Below, in pieces: positions 24,091 through 32,876 of a stretch of 64,000 bases of DNA; the first letter of the stretch is position 1, and every line of letters begins with the position of its first letter. A program made the translations under genes and the position numbers. Source of the stretch: JBFWQM01 sp050249455. GTDB taxonomy: Bacteria > Pseudomonadota > Alphaproteobacteria > MPNO01 > VGEU01. The notes beneath the pieces were generated by a model. It was not told where the DNA came from, made no database searches, and saw only the letters and a program-made list of their open reading frames with translations. Location: NCBI GenBank assembly GCA_050249455.1, contig JBFWQM010000004.1:1-64000 (forward strand), in the 5' to 3' direction.

Positions 24091-24894
24091 ATGGCATCGT
24101 TCGGGCGCACCGCTGCACGGCGGGCCAGTGCATCCATGCTCGCGGGCGCGGCGCTCGCCGGCCTCGCGGCCTGCGCCGAGGCGCCGGTCACCGGCCGCAA
24201 CCAGATCATGCTGGTCTCCGAGCAGGAGATGCAGACGCAGGGCGCCGAGGCCTACAAGCAGATCCTGTCGGAGCATCGCGTCGTCACCGGCACGCCCGAA
24301 GCCGCGGCGGTGAACGAGGTCGGCAGCCGCATCGCCAAGGCCGCCAACGTCGACGGCATGGCGTGGGAATTCGCGCTGATCGAGGACGACACGCCGAACG
24401 CCTTCTGCCTCCCCGGCGGCAAGGTCGGAGTCCATACCGGCCTGTTCAAGGTGGTGCAGAACAAGGAACAGCTCGCCGCCGTGCTCGGCCACGAGATCGG
24501 CCACGCCACCGCGCACCACGTGTCGGAGCGGATGTCGCGCGAGGCCCTGGTGCAGACCGGCGTCGGCGTGCTGGGCGGCGCCACCGGTGCCGGCGCGGGC
24601 ACGGCGCAGATCATGGCGACCGCCGCCACGCTCGGCCTGACCCTTCCCTTCTCGCGCTCGCAGGAAAGCGAGGCCGACGAGATCGGCCTCATCTACATGG
24701 CGCGCGCCGGCTACGACCCGCGCGCCGCCGTCACCCTGTGGCAGCGCTTCGCCGAGGCGGCGGCAGGCGGCGACAAGCCGCCCGGCTTCCTCTCCACCCA
24801 CCCCACCGACCAGTCGCGCATCGCGCACATGAACGAGCTGATGCCGAAGGCGATGGCGGAATACCAGCGCGCACGCGGCGACGGGCCGGCGTGA
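24091..24894 (+). CDS. M48-family zinc metalloprotease, lipoprotein
   Basis: Periplasmic protease of the LoiP/BepA/Oma1-like M48 group, 267 residues. A signal peptide with lipobox LAAC (Cys28) suggests an outer- or inner-membrane-anchored lipoprotein. The zinc site is HEIGH (134-138), with the third ligand in ESEAD (192-196), and the usual FCLPGGKVGVHTGLF block precedes it. A GGAGGGA ribosome site lies upstream of the ATG at 24091. It probably degrades misfolded envelope proteins. Confidence 0.92.
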   Translation: MASFGRTAARRASASMLAGAALAGLAACAEAPVTGRNQIMLVSEQEMQTQGAEAYKQILSEHRVVTGTPEAAAVNEVGSRIAKAANVDGMAWEFALIEDDTPNAFCLPGGKVGVHTGLFKVVQNKEQLAAVLGHEIGHATAHHVSERMSREALVQTGVGVLGGATGAGAGTAQIMATAATLGLTLPFSRSQESEADEIGLIYMARAGYDPRAAVTLWQRFAEAAAGGDKPPGFLSTHPTDQSRIAHMNELMPKAMAEYQRARGDGPA

Positions 24895-24918
24895 CGCCAG
24901 GTCTCGCGACCGGCCGGC

Positions 24919-25833
24919 TCAGGCGCCGCGCGAGGCGGCGGGCCGCCTGAGCTCCAGTTCCTCGATCGTCTTCGGCCAGTCCGATTTCAGCAGCCGCGAC
25001 AGCGAGCGGTCGGCGAGCAGGCGCCCTTCGGTCTGGCAGCGCGGACAGTAGTTGGTCTCGTTGTCGGCATGGACGATGCGCTGGACCGGCGCGCCGCAGT
25101 CCGGGCACGGTTCCTTGTAGCGGCCGTGCACGGCCATGCCGCGCCGAAAGGCCGTCACCTTCTCGGGGAACCCGACGCCGGCCGCCGCGCGCAACCGCGC
25201 GGTCCAATCGCGCAATGTGGCCTGCGTCGCCTGGAACAGGCGATCCATCTCCGCTGCCGTCAGCTTCTGCGTCATCGCGATCGGCGACAGCCGCGCGCGG
25301 TGCAGGATCTCGTCCGAATACGCGTTGCCGATCCCGCTCAGGATGTGCGGGTCGGTCAGGGCGCGCTTGAGCGTGTGGTTGGTCGCGGTAACGGCGCGCG
25401 CGAACGCGGCCAGGTCGCAATCCAGCACCTCGAGCCCGCCGGGGTCGACGGCGGCAAGCGCCGCCTCGCCGGCCACCACGTGGATCGAGGCGCGCCGCTT
25501 GGCCCCCGCCTCGGTCAGCACCAGCGACCCGTCAGGGAAGTCGAAGGCGGCCAGCTGATACTTGCCGGCCAGCCGCACGCCGCGGTCGCGCCAGTGCAGC
25601 CGGCCGGCGATCATCAGGTGGAAGACCAAATGCAGGTCGCCGTCGAACGACACGACGATGCGTTTGCCGATGCGCCGCAGGCCGGCGACGGTGCGCCCGC
25701 GCAGCGCCGCAATGGGCGGATCGACAGTGCGCACGACGAACGGGCTGGCGATGCGGACGTCGTCCAGCACGCGGCCCGCGATGCGCGCCGCCAGCGCTTC
25801 GACGTAAACGGCGACGTCGGGCAGCTCCGGCAT
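24919..25833 (-). CDS. Formamidopyrimidine-DNA glycosylase / Nei family
   Basis: Base-excision repair enzyme of the Fpg/Nei family, 304 residues. Pro2 and Glu3 of the catalytic N-terminus are present, but the motif is PELPD rather than PELPE. Lys57 in IGKRIVVSF, the helix-two-turn-helix GIGNAYSDEIL (167-177), and a C-terminal zinc finger (Cys243, Cys246, Cys263, Cys266) are all intact. It should remove oxidised purines or pyrimidines and nick at the abasic site. The sequence is divergent enough that mutM versus a paralogous Fpg/Nei-like gene cannot be settled here. A small secreted protein is encoded just upstream. Confidence 0.9.
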   Translation of the reverse strand: MPELPDVAVYVEALAARIAGRVLDDVRIASPFVVRTVDPPIAALRGRTVAGLRRIGKRIVVSFDGDLHLVFHLMIAGRLHWRDRGVRLAGKYQLAAFDFPDGSLVLTEAGAKRRASIHVVAGEAALAAVDPGGLEVLDCDLAAFARAVTATNHTLKRALTDPHILSGIGNAYSDEILHRARLSPIAMTQKLTAAEMDRLFQATQATLRDWTARLRAAAGVGFPEKVTAFRRGMAVHGRYKEPCPDCGAPVQRIVHADNETNYCPRCQTEGRLLADRSLSRLLKSDWPKTIEELELRRPAASRGA

Positions 25834-25845
25834 GGCGCGCAGGCT

Positions 25846-26118
25846 TCAGCGCAGCGGCGGCGACTGGGTGATCGGCGGCGGCGACAGCAGCGGCTGCAGC
25901 CGCTCGGGCCCGAGCGACCGCTGGGCGAGCTGGCGCTCCACCGCCTCGAGCCGCTGGCGCAGCGACTGCACCTCCTGGCGCAACGCCGCCAGCTCGGTGC
26001 GCAACAGCTCGACTTCCGTGCTTGCCGCTGCCGGCGGCGGCGTCTGCGCAGCCGCCGCGGCGGCGCCGAGCCACAATGCTGTCGCGATGGCGATCGGATA
26101 TCGGGTGGACAGATGCAC
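25846..26118 (-). CDS. Small secreted coiled-coil protein, unknown
   Basis: About 90 residues. A hydrophobic signal sequence ends near AAAAAQT (about residue 25), followed by a heptad-patterned segment (ELLRTELAALRQEVQSLRQ...). The tail is Pro-rich. The GTG at 26118 was chosen because AGGGAGA lies 9 bp upstream and the signal peptide starts there; a TTG at 26151 is also in frame. It lies between the Fpg-like gene (12 bp) and the antiporter gene on the same strand. The function is unknown. Confidence 0.65.
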   Translation of the reverse strand: MHLSTRYPIAIATALWLGAAAAAAQTPPPAAASTEVELLRTELAALRQEVQSLRQRLEAVERQLAQRSLGPERLQPLLSPPPITQSPPLR

Positions 26119-26175
26119 GGGTTCGGTCTCCCTGCCGGGATTGCGCGACAAGTGTAGCGCCGTCCGCCGCGGCGG

Positions 26176-27894
26176 CTAGCTCTGATATGGGGGCGTCTCG
26201 CCGCCCGGGCCAAGCCCGAGCCCCGCCATCCGGCCGTAATCGGCATCGCGATAGGCGTTGACCAGGCTTGCGACCTCGTCGCGATCGACGCCGACGTCGT
26301 TCAGCACCCGGGCGCCGAGCTGCAGGCTCGCCTCCAGCGTCTCCAGCACCACGTGGTCGGCGCCCGCCGCGCGCAGCGCCCCGGCATGGGCGACGTCGCG
26401 CGCCCGCGCGATCACCCGCGCCTCGGGGCAGATGTCGGTGGCGGCCCACAATGCGCTCTCCGCCGCGTGCGGCTCGTCGAGGGTGATCACCACCAGCCGC
26501 GCGCGCGCCGCACCGGCGGCGCGCAGGACGTCGGGATGGCCGGCGTCGCCGAAATAGACCGCATAGCCGTCGCGCCGGCCGTCCGCCACCCGCTCCGGGT
26601 CGCGGTCGAGCGCCACGTAGGCCACGCCCTTCGCGGCGAGCATCGCGGCGATCGTCTTGCCGATGCGCCCGAACCCCGCGATCAGTACGGGGCGCACGTC
26701 GGGCGCCGATTCGTCGCGTCCGGGCAGATCGCGGCCGCTGCGCGCCGCCCGCCCGCCGACCCGGTCGCCGAGGATGGCGAACCCGGGCGTCAGCGCCATG
26801 GTCAGCGCCACCGCGAGGACCAGGAGGTCGCGCAGCGCGGGCTCGATCGCGCCGGCGGCGGCGGCGAGGCCGAACAGGACGAAGGCGAATTCGCCCCCCT
26901 GGGTCAGCAGCAGCGCGACGCGGGCGGCCTCCACGCGGCTATGCCCGAACGCGTGGACCACCGGAAAGAGGCAAGCGAACTTGACGATGCAGATCGCCGC
27001 CACCAGGGCGGCGATCGCCGCGCCCTGGCTGGCGACGAGGCCGAAGTCGATCGTCATCCCGACCGTCATGAAGAACAGCCCGAGCAGGAAACCGCGGAAC
27101 GGCTGCAGGTCGGCCTCGATCTGATGGCGGAACTCGGATTCCGACAGCAGCAGCCCAGCGACGAACGCGCCGAGCTCCATCGGCAGCCCCGCCTTCGACA
27201 CCAGCCAAGCCACCCCCAGCACCACCAGCACGGCCGCGGCGGCAAACACCTCCGGCGTGCGCGCCGCGGCGACCGACCGCAATACCGGCCGCAGCACCAG
27301 CCAGCCCCCGAAGGCGACGACGAGGAGGATGGCGACCGTGCGCAGCGCCATGCCGCCGAGCTCCGCCCACAGCGAGCCGCCGCCGCCGACCACCGAAACG
27401 AACGCCAGCAGCGGCACGATCGCGATGTCCTGGAACAGCAGGATCGCAAACGAGGTGCGGCCGACCCGCGTCGTCATCGCGCCGCGCTCGCTCAGGATCT
27501 TGAGCACCATCGCGGTGGACGACAGCGCGAGCCCGGCGCCGATCAGGATCGCGGCCTCGCCGCCCTGGCCCAAAGCCGCAGCCAGGATCGCGAACACCGC
27601 GCCGGTCAAGGCGACCTGCGCCCCGCCCATGCCGAACACGTCGCGGCGCATCAGCCACAGCCGCCCGGGCTTGAGCTCGATGCCGATCAGGAACATCAGG
27701 AAGACGACGCCGAGCTCGGCGAGGTGGGTCACCTCCTCGACGCGGGCGACCACCGACAGCCCCCACGGCCCCATGGCGACGCCCGCGATCAGGTAGCCCA
27801 GCACGGCGCCGAAGCCGAGCCGCCGCGCGATCGGCACCGCGACCACCGCCGCCGCGACGAAGGCGAGGAATTCCTCCAGCCCAATGCCGGCCAT
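26176..27894 (-). CDS. KefB-type monovalent cation:proton antiporter (CPA2) with TrkA-N domain
   Basis: About 572 residues. The N-terminal half (5-375) is a CPA2 transporter domain of about twelve helices, with ELGVVFLMFLIGIELKPGRL and GAGLALSSTAMVLKIL motifs. The C-terminal RCK/TrkA-N domain starts at VLIAGFGRIGKTIAAML (a GxGxxG nucleotide loop) and binds NAD(H). The protein would exchange K+ or Na+ for protons, possibly gated by nucleotide or glutathione adducts as in KefB/KefC. The ATG at 27894 (MAGIGLEEFLAF) fits the usual beginning better than the one at 27915. Confidence 0.9.
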   Translation of the reverse strand: MAGIGLEEFLAFVAAAVVAVPIARRLGFGAVLGYLIAGVAMGPWGLSVVARVEEVTHLAELGVVFLMFLIGIELKPGRLWLMRRDVFGMGGAQVALTGAVFAILAAALGQGGEAAILIGAGLALSSTAMVLKILSERGAMTTRVGRTSFAILLFQDIAIVPLLAFVSVVGGGGSLWAELGGMALRTVAILLVVAFGGWLVLRPVLRSVAAARTPEVFAAAAVLVVLGVAWLVSKAGLPMELGAFVAGLLLSESEFRHQIEADLQPFRGFLLGLFFMTVGMTIDFGLVASQGAAIAALVAAICIVKFACLFPVVHAFGHSRVEAARVALLLTQGGEFAFVLFGLAAAAGAIEPALRDLLVLAVALTMALTPGFAILGDRVGGRAARSGRDLPGRDESAPDVRPVLIAGFGRIGKTIAAMLAAKGVAYVALDRDPERVADGRRDGYAVYFGDAGHPDVLRAAGAARARLVVITLDEPHAAESALWAATDICPEARVIARARDVAHAGALRAAGADHVVLETLEASLQLGARVLNDVGVDRDEVASLVNAYRDADYGRMAGLGLGPGGETPPYQS

Positions 27895-28019
27895 GCCGTC
27901 TCCCGTGCGCCGCACGCAATCCTTAGTACCGGCTGCACGGAATCGCTACAATGGCGCGCTCCGGCCCGCGCCGCGACCCGCCGTCGCGCGGGCCTTCAGG
28001 CCGGGAGGAGCAACCGCCC

Positions 28020-28946
28020 ATGCGCATCGTCGTTGCGGTCGGCGGCAACGCGCTGCAAAGGCGCGGCGAACCGCTGGATGCCGAAACGCAGCAGCGCAAC
28101 GTCGCCGCCGCGGCCGACTCGATCGCCGCGCTGGCGCGCGCGCACCAGCTGGTCATCACGCACGGCAACGGCCCGCAGGTCGGGCTCCTGGCGCTGCAGG
28201 CCGACGCGTATCCAGGCGTCGGCCCGACCTCGCTGGACGTCCTGGTCGCCCAGACCGAGGGCATGATCGGCTACCTGATCGTCCAGGCGCTGGGCAACCG
28301 GCTGCCCGGGCGCGAGATCGCGAGCCTGCTGACCCGCGTTGTGGTGGAAGCCGACGATCCCGCGTTCGCCGATCCGACCAAGCCGATCGGGCCGGTCTTC
28401 CCGGCGGACGAGGCGGCGCGCATGGCCGCCGCGCGCGGCTGGACCATGGCCGCGCTCGACGGCGGGCGGCGGCGCGTCGTCGCCTCGCCGGCGCCGCTGC
28501 GGATCGTGGAGATCGCGACCATCCGGCGGCTGGCCGATGCCGGGGCGGTCGTCGTCTGCGCCGGCGGCGGCGGCATTCCCGTGGTCGCCGCGGCCGACGG
28601 CAGCCTGACCGGGATCGAAGCGGTGATCGACAAGGACCGCGCGGCGGCATTGCTGGCGGTCGAACTCGGCGCCGACGCCCTCCTCCTCCTCACCGACGTC
28701 GGCGCGGTGATGCAGGATTTCGGCACCGCGTCGGCGCGGCCGATCCGCAGCGCGGGCCGCGCGGCGCTGGACGCGCTGGGCCTCGCGCGCGGCAGCATGG
28801 GGCCCAAGGTCGAAGCCTGCGCCCGCTTCGTCGCCGCGACCGGCGGCGTGGCGGCGATCGGGGCGCTGGACCAGGCGACCGAGGTCCTGGCCGGGCGGCG
28901 CGGCACCATGATCCTCGCCGACGGCGCACCCATCGTCGCCGGCTGA
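28020..28946 (+). CDS. arcC: Carbamate kinase
   Basis: A 308-residue amino-acid-kinase-fold enzyme, making ATP from carbamoyl phosphate (or the reverse). The N-terminal MRIVVAVGGNAL, THGNGPQVGLLALQA and LDVLVAQTEGMIGYLI blocks are diagnostic for carbamate kinase. GAVVVCAGGGGIPVV and IDKDRAAALLAVEL continue the family pattern, and GSMGPKVEA is near the end. No arginine deiminase or ornithine carbamoyltransferase gene is adjacent. It may therefore serve another carbamoyl-phosphate source such as oxalurate or ureido breakdown, which the amidase cluster far upstream could supply; that link is speculative. Confidence 0.93.
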   Translation: MRIVVAVGGNALQRRGEPLDAETQQRNVAAAADSIAALARAHQLVITHGNGPQVGLLALQADAYPGVGPTSLDVLVAQTEGMIGYLIVQALGNRLPGREIASLLTRVVVEADDPAFADPTKPIGPVFPADEAARMAAARGWTMAALDGGRRRVVASPAPLRIVEIATIRRLADAGAVVVCAGGGGIPVVAAADGSLTGIEAVIDKDRAAALLAVELGADALLLLTDVGAVMQDFGTASARPIRSAGRAALDALGLARGSMGPKVEACARFVAATGGVAAIGALDQATEVLAGRRGTMILADGAPIVAG

Positions 28947-29350
28947 GCGCATGCCGGATTGAAGCCGGCGCCCGACGCGCCATATCATCAGGCACCTCGC
29001 CGCGGGCGAGGATTCGGCGCAAAGGCTCGCAAGTTGTGGCCGCGCCGCCACAGCGGGAATATTTCGCCGCGTGCGTGAGCGGACGCACATCACGAGCCTA
29101 GAGACTTAAATGAACTCTTAACGATAAGGGTTGAACGCTAGGGCGTCGTCGCGCGACGTGCCGGGGAGGCATGCGCGGGCGAACTTCGGCGGCGGTCGCG
29201 GGGCGCGGACCGTCCCGATGCGTGGCACGCGACCGTGGTGGAATTGGGGTTACGCACCGTGCGTAGTGCGGGCTTGCAGAGCAACGAGAACCGGCCGGCG
29301 GCGTCGCTGACGCGCCCGGCATTCAGCCTTCGGGCGACAGGCGGGGCACC
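28947..29350. other. Intergenic region upstream of the large penicillin-binding protein
   Basis: 404 bp without a supportable gene. It includes a locally A/T-richer stretch at about 29100-29130 that is the best promoter candidate. A 15-bp odd palindrome (TACGCAC-C-GTGCGTA) lies at 29251-29265. I saw no terminator for the carbamate kinase gene and no RNA gene. Confidence 0.45.
29251..29265. promoter_or_regulatory. 15-bp palindrome, candidate operator
   Basis: Perfect inverted arms TACGCAC and GTGCGTA around a single C, 85 bp upstream of the PBP start and downstream of the A/T-rich promoter candidate. The size and symmetry suit a dimeric regulator, but chance occurrence in GC-rich DNA cannot be excluded. 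Confidence 0.25.
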
Positions 29351-32300
29351 ATGCGGATCGCGCGGCTCGCGCTGATCGGCGGCTTCGTCGGCGCGATCGG
29401 CGCCGGCGCCGCCTATGCCCTCGCCGTCGAGATGGAGACGTTCGAGGGCCAGACCCGTATCTTCACCCGGCTGGCCAGCGGCATGGGCTTCCGCGTCGAG
29501 GCGGGGCCCAACCCCGACCTGCGGTACCCGACGACGGGGCCCTACGACGAGCGGCTGGGCTACACCCACCTGCCCGACGCGCTGCAGGCGCTGGAGCGCC
29601 ACGACTACCAGGTCATGAGCCAGGCGCGGATGACCGAAGGGCTGGAGCGCTTCGTCGACCGCGGCGGCTACGCGATCTACCACGAGAAATCGCGCGCCGG
29701 CCTGCTGCTGCGCGACCGGTTCGGGACCAGCATGTTCGAGAGCCGCTATCCCGAGCGGGTCTATCCCGACTTCGTCTCGATCCCGAGGCTAGTGGTGGAT
29801 TCGCTGCTGTTCATCGAGAACCGCGAGCTGCTGAACGACGACCCGCCCAACCGCAACCCGGCGATCGAGCGCGACCGCTTCGCCGCCGCGCTGCTCAGCG
29901 CCGGCATCAAGGTGGTGGCCAAGGACTGGAAGGTCGCCGGCGCCTCGACCTTGTCGACCCAGATGGAGAAGTTCCGCCATTCGCCCGGCGGCCAGACCAC
30001 CGGCAGCACCGAAAAGCTGCGCCAGATGGTGTCGGCCAGCGTGCGCGCCTACCAGGACGGCGCCGACACCACCGCGATGCGCCGGCGGATCGTGGTCGAC
30101 TACGTCAACTCGACGCCGCTGTCGGCGCGGGTGGGCTTCGGCGAGGTGATCGGCCTCGGCGACGGCCTGTGGGTGTGGTACGGCACCGACATGCAGCGCG
30201 CCAACGCCGTGCTGAGCCGCGAGCCGGCCGACGCCAGGGCGCTGGCCGAGAAGGCCGCAGTGTTCAAGCAGGTGCTGAGCCTGCTGCTGGCGCAGCGGCG
30301 GCCGTCCGGCTACCTGGTCGGCGAGCGCGCGGCGCTGCGCGAGCTGACCGACAGTCATCTGCGCCTGCTCGGCGCGCACGGCCTGATCGACAGGCCGCTG
30401 ATGGACGCCGCGCTGGCGGCGGATCTGCGGTTCCGCGAGGAGCCGCCGCTGAACGAGGCCGCCGCCTTCGTCAACCGCAAGGCGGAGAACATGCTGCGCG
30501 CGCACCTGCTCAACCTGGTGGGCGTGGACAGCTTCTACCGTCTCGACCGGTTCGACCTGACCGCCGACACGACCATCGATTCGGCGGCGCAGGAGCGCGT
30601 GACGGAGGCGCTGCGCCGGCTCGCCGACCCCGAGCACGTCAAGGCGCTGGGCCTGACCGCCGACCGCCTGCTGCGCCGCGGCGATCCCGCCAACGTCACC
30701 TACAGCGTCGCGCTCTACGAGCGCGGCCGCGACGCCAACTACCTGCGCGTCCAGGCCGACAACAGCGACCGGCCGCTCGACATCAACGACGGTTCGCGCA
30801 TCGACCTGGGCTCGACCGCCAAGCTGCGCACGCTGACCACCTACCTGCAGGTCACCGCCGAGGTCTACGAGCGCCTGCGCGTGCAGACGCCGGCACAGCT
30901 GCGCGCCCGGCTCGCCGAACGGCCCGACCCGATGACGCGCTGGGTGGCGCAGTACCTTGCCGACCGCGGCGACAACGGCCTCGGCGACATCCTGGAGGCG
31001 GCGATGGACCGCCCCTACTCCGCAAACCCCGGCGAACGCTTCTTCACCGGCGGCGGCGTGCACGTGTTCGGCAACTTCGACCACAAGCACGACCACCAGG
31101 TGCTGCCGATCCGCGAGGCGTTCCGCCATTCGGTGAACCTCGTCTTCGTGCGGATGATGCGCGACATCGTCGCGTTCTACATGGCCGAGGAGGCCGCCGC
31201 CGCAGGCGAGAGCCCGGACGATCCGGAGGCCGAGGCCGACATGCGGCGCTACTACCTGGAGACCTTCGCCGACCAGGAGGGCCGCGAGTTCCTGAACCGC
31301 TTCTGGACCATCTATCGCGGCAAGTCGCCCGACGAGGCGATGGCGGTCCTGGGCAAGCGGGTGAAGCCGACCGGACCGCGGCTCGCCACCGCGTTCCGCT
31401 CGGTGCGGCCGAACGCCTCCTACGACGAGTTCGTCGGCTTCCTCGACCGCCACCTGCCGCAGGGCCCGAAGGACGAGAAGGGTTACGCGGGCCTGTTCGA
31501 GAAATACGCGATCGACAAGTTCAACCTGCAGGACCGCGGCTATATCTCGCGCATCCACCCGCTGGAGCTGTGGCTGGTCGGCTACCTGCAGACCCATCCC
31601 GCGGCGACCAAGACCGAGGTCATGAACGCCAGCGAGGACGAGCGGCAGGAGGCCTACGCCTGGATCTTCAAGACGCGCCACCGCCGCGCCCAGGACAAGC
31701 GCATCCGCATCATCCGCGAGCAGGAGGCGTTCGAGCGGCTGCACGAGGTGTGGCAGCAGGTCGGCTACCCGTTCGAGGACATGACGCCGTCCTATGCGTC
31801 CTCGATCGGTGCCTCGGGCGACCGGCCGGCGGCGCTGGCCGAGCTGATGAGCATCATCGTCAACGACGGCGTGCGGCGGCCGAACCTGCGGGTGACACGG
31901 CTGCACTTCGCCGCCGGCACGCCCTACGAGACCGTGGCGGAGCCCGCCGCCGAGCCGCCCGAGCGCGTGATGCCGGCGCAGGTCGCCCAGGTGCTGCGGC
32001 GGGCGCTGGCCGACGTCGTCGCCAACGGCACCGCCACCCGGGCCAAGAACGCCTTCACCGACGCCGAAGGCCAGAAGATCACGGTCGGCGGCAAGACCGG
32101 CACCGGCGACCACCGCCAGAAGCGCCACGTCGTCGGCGGCCGCGTCGTCGAGACGAAGGTGGTCAGCCGCGCCGCGGCGTTCGTATTCTACGTCGGCGAC
32201 TGCTTCTTCGGCACCGTGACGGCGCATGTCGCGGGCCCCGAGGCGGCGCAGTACGACTTCACCAGCGCCCTGCCGACCCAGGTGCTGAAGTCGATCGCCC

Positions 32301-32479
32301 CGGCGCTCAAGCCGATGACCGACCGCAGCCGGGTGGAGCACACCGGCGCCGGCGGCGTCTGCACCACGACGGAGCTGCGCGAGGCCTCGATCGGCGCCGG
32401 CGTGCCGGCAAGCCCGGGCGCGGCGCCGCGCAACGGCGTCGCGACGGCCGAGAACGAGGCGCCCGCAGCGGTCCAGTGA
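29351..32479 (+). CDS. Large atypical class A penicillin-binding protein (GT51 plus transpeptidase)
   Basis: Peptidoglycan synthase of 1042 residues, well above the usual 600-850. An N-terminal membrane anchor (3-25) leads to a GT51-like glycosyltransferase, with FIENRELL (Glu156) and VAGASTLSTQMEKF (about 195-208) matching the catalytic EDxxF and GGSTITQQ motifs. The transpeptidase has STAK (Ser488-Lys491), SVN (594-596) and KTG (915-917). SVN and KTG are about 320 residues apart because of a charged helical insertion at about 615-795. All catalytic residues are present, so it is probably active. It is not linked to other cell-wall genes here. Confidence 0.87.
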   Translation: MRIARLALIGGFVGAIGAGAAYALAVEMETFEGQTRIFTRLASGMGFRVEAGPNPDLRYPTTGPYDERLGYTHLPDALQALERHDYQVMSQARMTEGLERFVDRGGYAIYHEKSRAGLLLRDRFGTSMFESRYPERVYPDFVSIPRLVVDSLLFIENRELLNDDPPNRNPAIERDRFAAALLSAGIKVVAKDWKVAGASTLSTQMEKFRHSPGGQTTGSTEKLRQMVSASVRAYQDGADTTAMRRRIVVDYVNSTPLSARVGFGEVIGLGDGLWVWYGTDMQRANAVLSREPADARALAEKAAVFKQVLSLLLAQRRPSGYLVGERAALRELTDSHLRLLGAHGLIDRPLMDAALAADLRFREEPPLNEAAAFVNRKAENMLRAHLLNLVGVDSFYRLDRFDLTADTTIDSAAQERVTEALRRLADPEHVKALGLTADRLLRRGDPANVTYSVALYERGRDANYLRVQADNSDRPLDINDGSRIDLGSTAKLRTLTTYLQVTAEVYERLRVQTPAQLRARLAERPDPMTRWVAQYLADRGDNGLGDILEAAMDRPYSANPGERFFTGGGVHVFGNFDHKHDHQVLPIREAFRHSVNLVFVRMMRDIVAFYMAEEAAAAGESPDDPEAEADMRRYYLETFADQEGREFLNRFWTIYRGKSPDEAMAVLGKRVKPTGPRLATAFRSVRPNASYDEFVGFLDRHLPQGPKDEKGYAGLFEKYAIDKFNLQDRGYISRIHPLELWLVGYLQTHPAATKTEVMNASEDERQEAYAWIFKTRHRRAQDKRIRIIREQEAFERLHEVWQQVGYPFEDMTPSYASSIGASGDRPAALAELMSIIVNDGVRRPNLRVTRLHFAAGTPYETVAEPAAEPPERVMPAQVAQVLRRALADVVANGTATRAKNAFTDAEGQKITVGGKTGTGDHRQKRHVVGGRVVETKVVSRAAAFVFYVGDCFFGTVTAHVAGPEAAQYDFTSALPTQVLKSIAPALKPMTDRSRVEHTGAGGVCTTTELREASIGAGVPASPGAAPRNGVATAENEAPAAVQ

Positions 32480-32486
32480 CCGGCGG

Positions 32487-32876
32487 TCAGCGCATGCGGC
32501 GACGGTTCGGCCGGATGCTGTGGACCAGGGGCGAGTCCGCGAGCGCGCGGATCTGGGCGCCGGTCGCGTCGAGCACGAAGGCGCGGGCCGCGCCCAGATA
32601 GGGCGGCCGTTCGCCCGTCAGCTTCTCGATGAGCTCGCCGAGCGTCGCCGCGGCCTGGGCCGCGGCATCGTCGCTACGATCGTCCGGCTCGGGAACGAAC
32701 CGGCGCCGTCCCGACCGAAGGTCGGGACGCGTGAGCAGGCGCGGCGACGGCGCCTCGACCTCGACGATCACCGTGTGCCGCCGGTCGCCGTCGCCCTCGG
32801 CCGCGATCCGGTCGCGCAGGTCCGCGTCCGGCACCTTCGCCCGCAGCCGTTCATTTGCGTCCGCGTCGCCTGGCAT
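32487..32876 (-). CDS. Stand-alone subtilisin propeptide/inhibitor I9-like protein
   Basis: A 129-residue protein. The first 60 residues are charged (MPGDADANERLRAKVPDADL...). The C-terminal part reads ARAFVLDATGAQIRALADSP then LVHSIRPNRR, the pattern of the inhibitor I9/subtilase prodomain fold, in which the final strand inserts into the protease active site. The preceding subtilase has the same ending in its own prodomain (VPQIGDIYPNRR). The ATG at 32876 overlaps the subtilase 3' end by 26 bp, so the two are cotranscribed. It probably acts in trans as a folding helper or inhibitor of the protease. Confidence 0.65.
   Translation of the reverse strand: MPGDADANERLRAKVPDADLRDRIAAEGDGDRRHTVIVEVEAPSPRLLTRPDLRSGRRRFVPEPDDRSDDAAAQAAATLGELIEKLTGERPPYLGAARAFVLDATGAQIRALADSPLVHSIRPNRRRMR

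Noticed and set aside
29789..32341. An 850-codon open frame on the minus strand opposite the penicillin-binding protein gene
   Set aside because: It is antisense to a well-supported gene with intact catalytic motifs; the translation is Arg/Gly/Val-rich low-complexity typical of GC-rich shadow frames.
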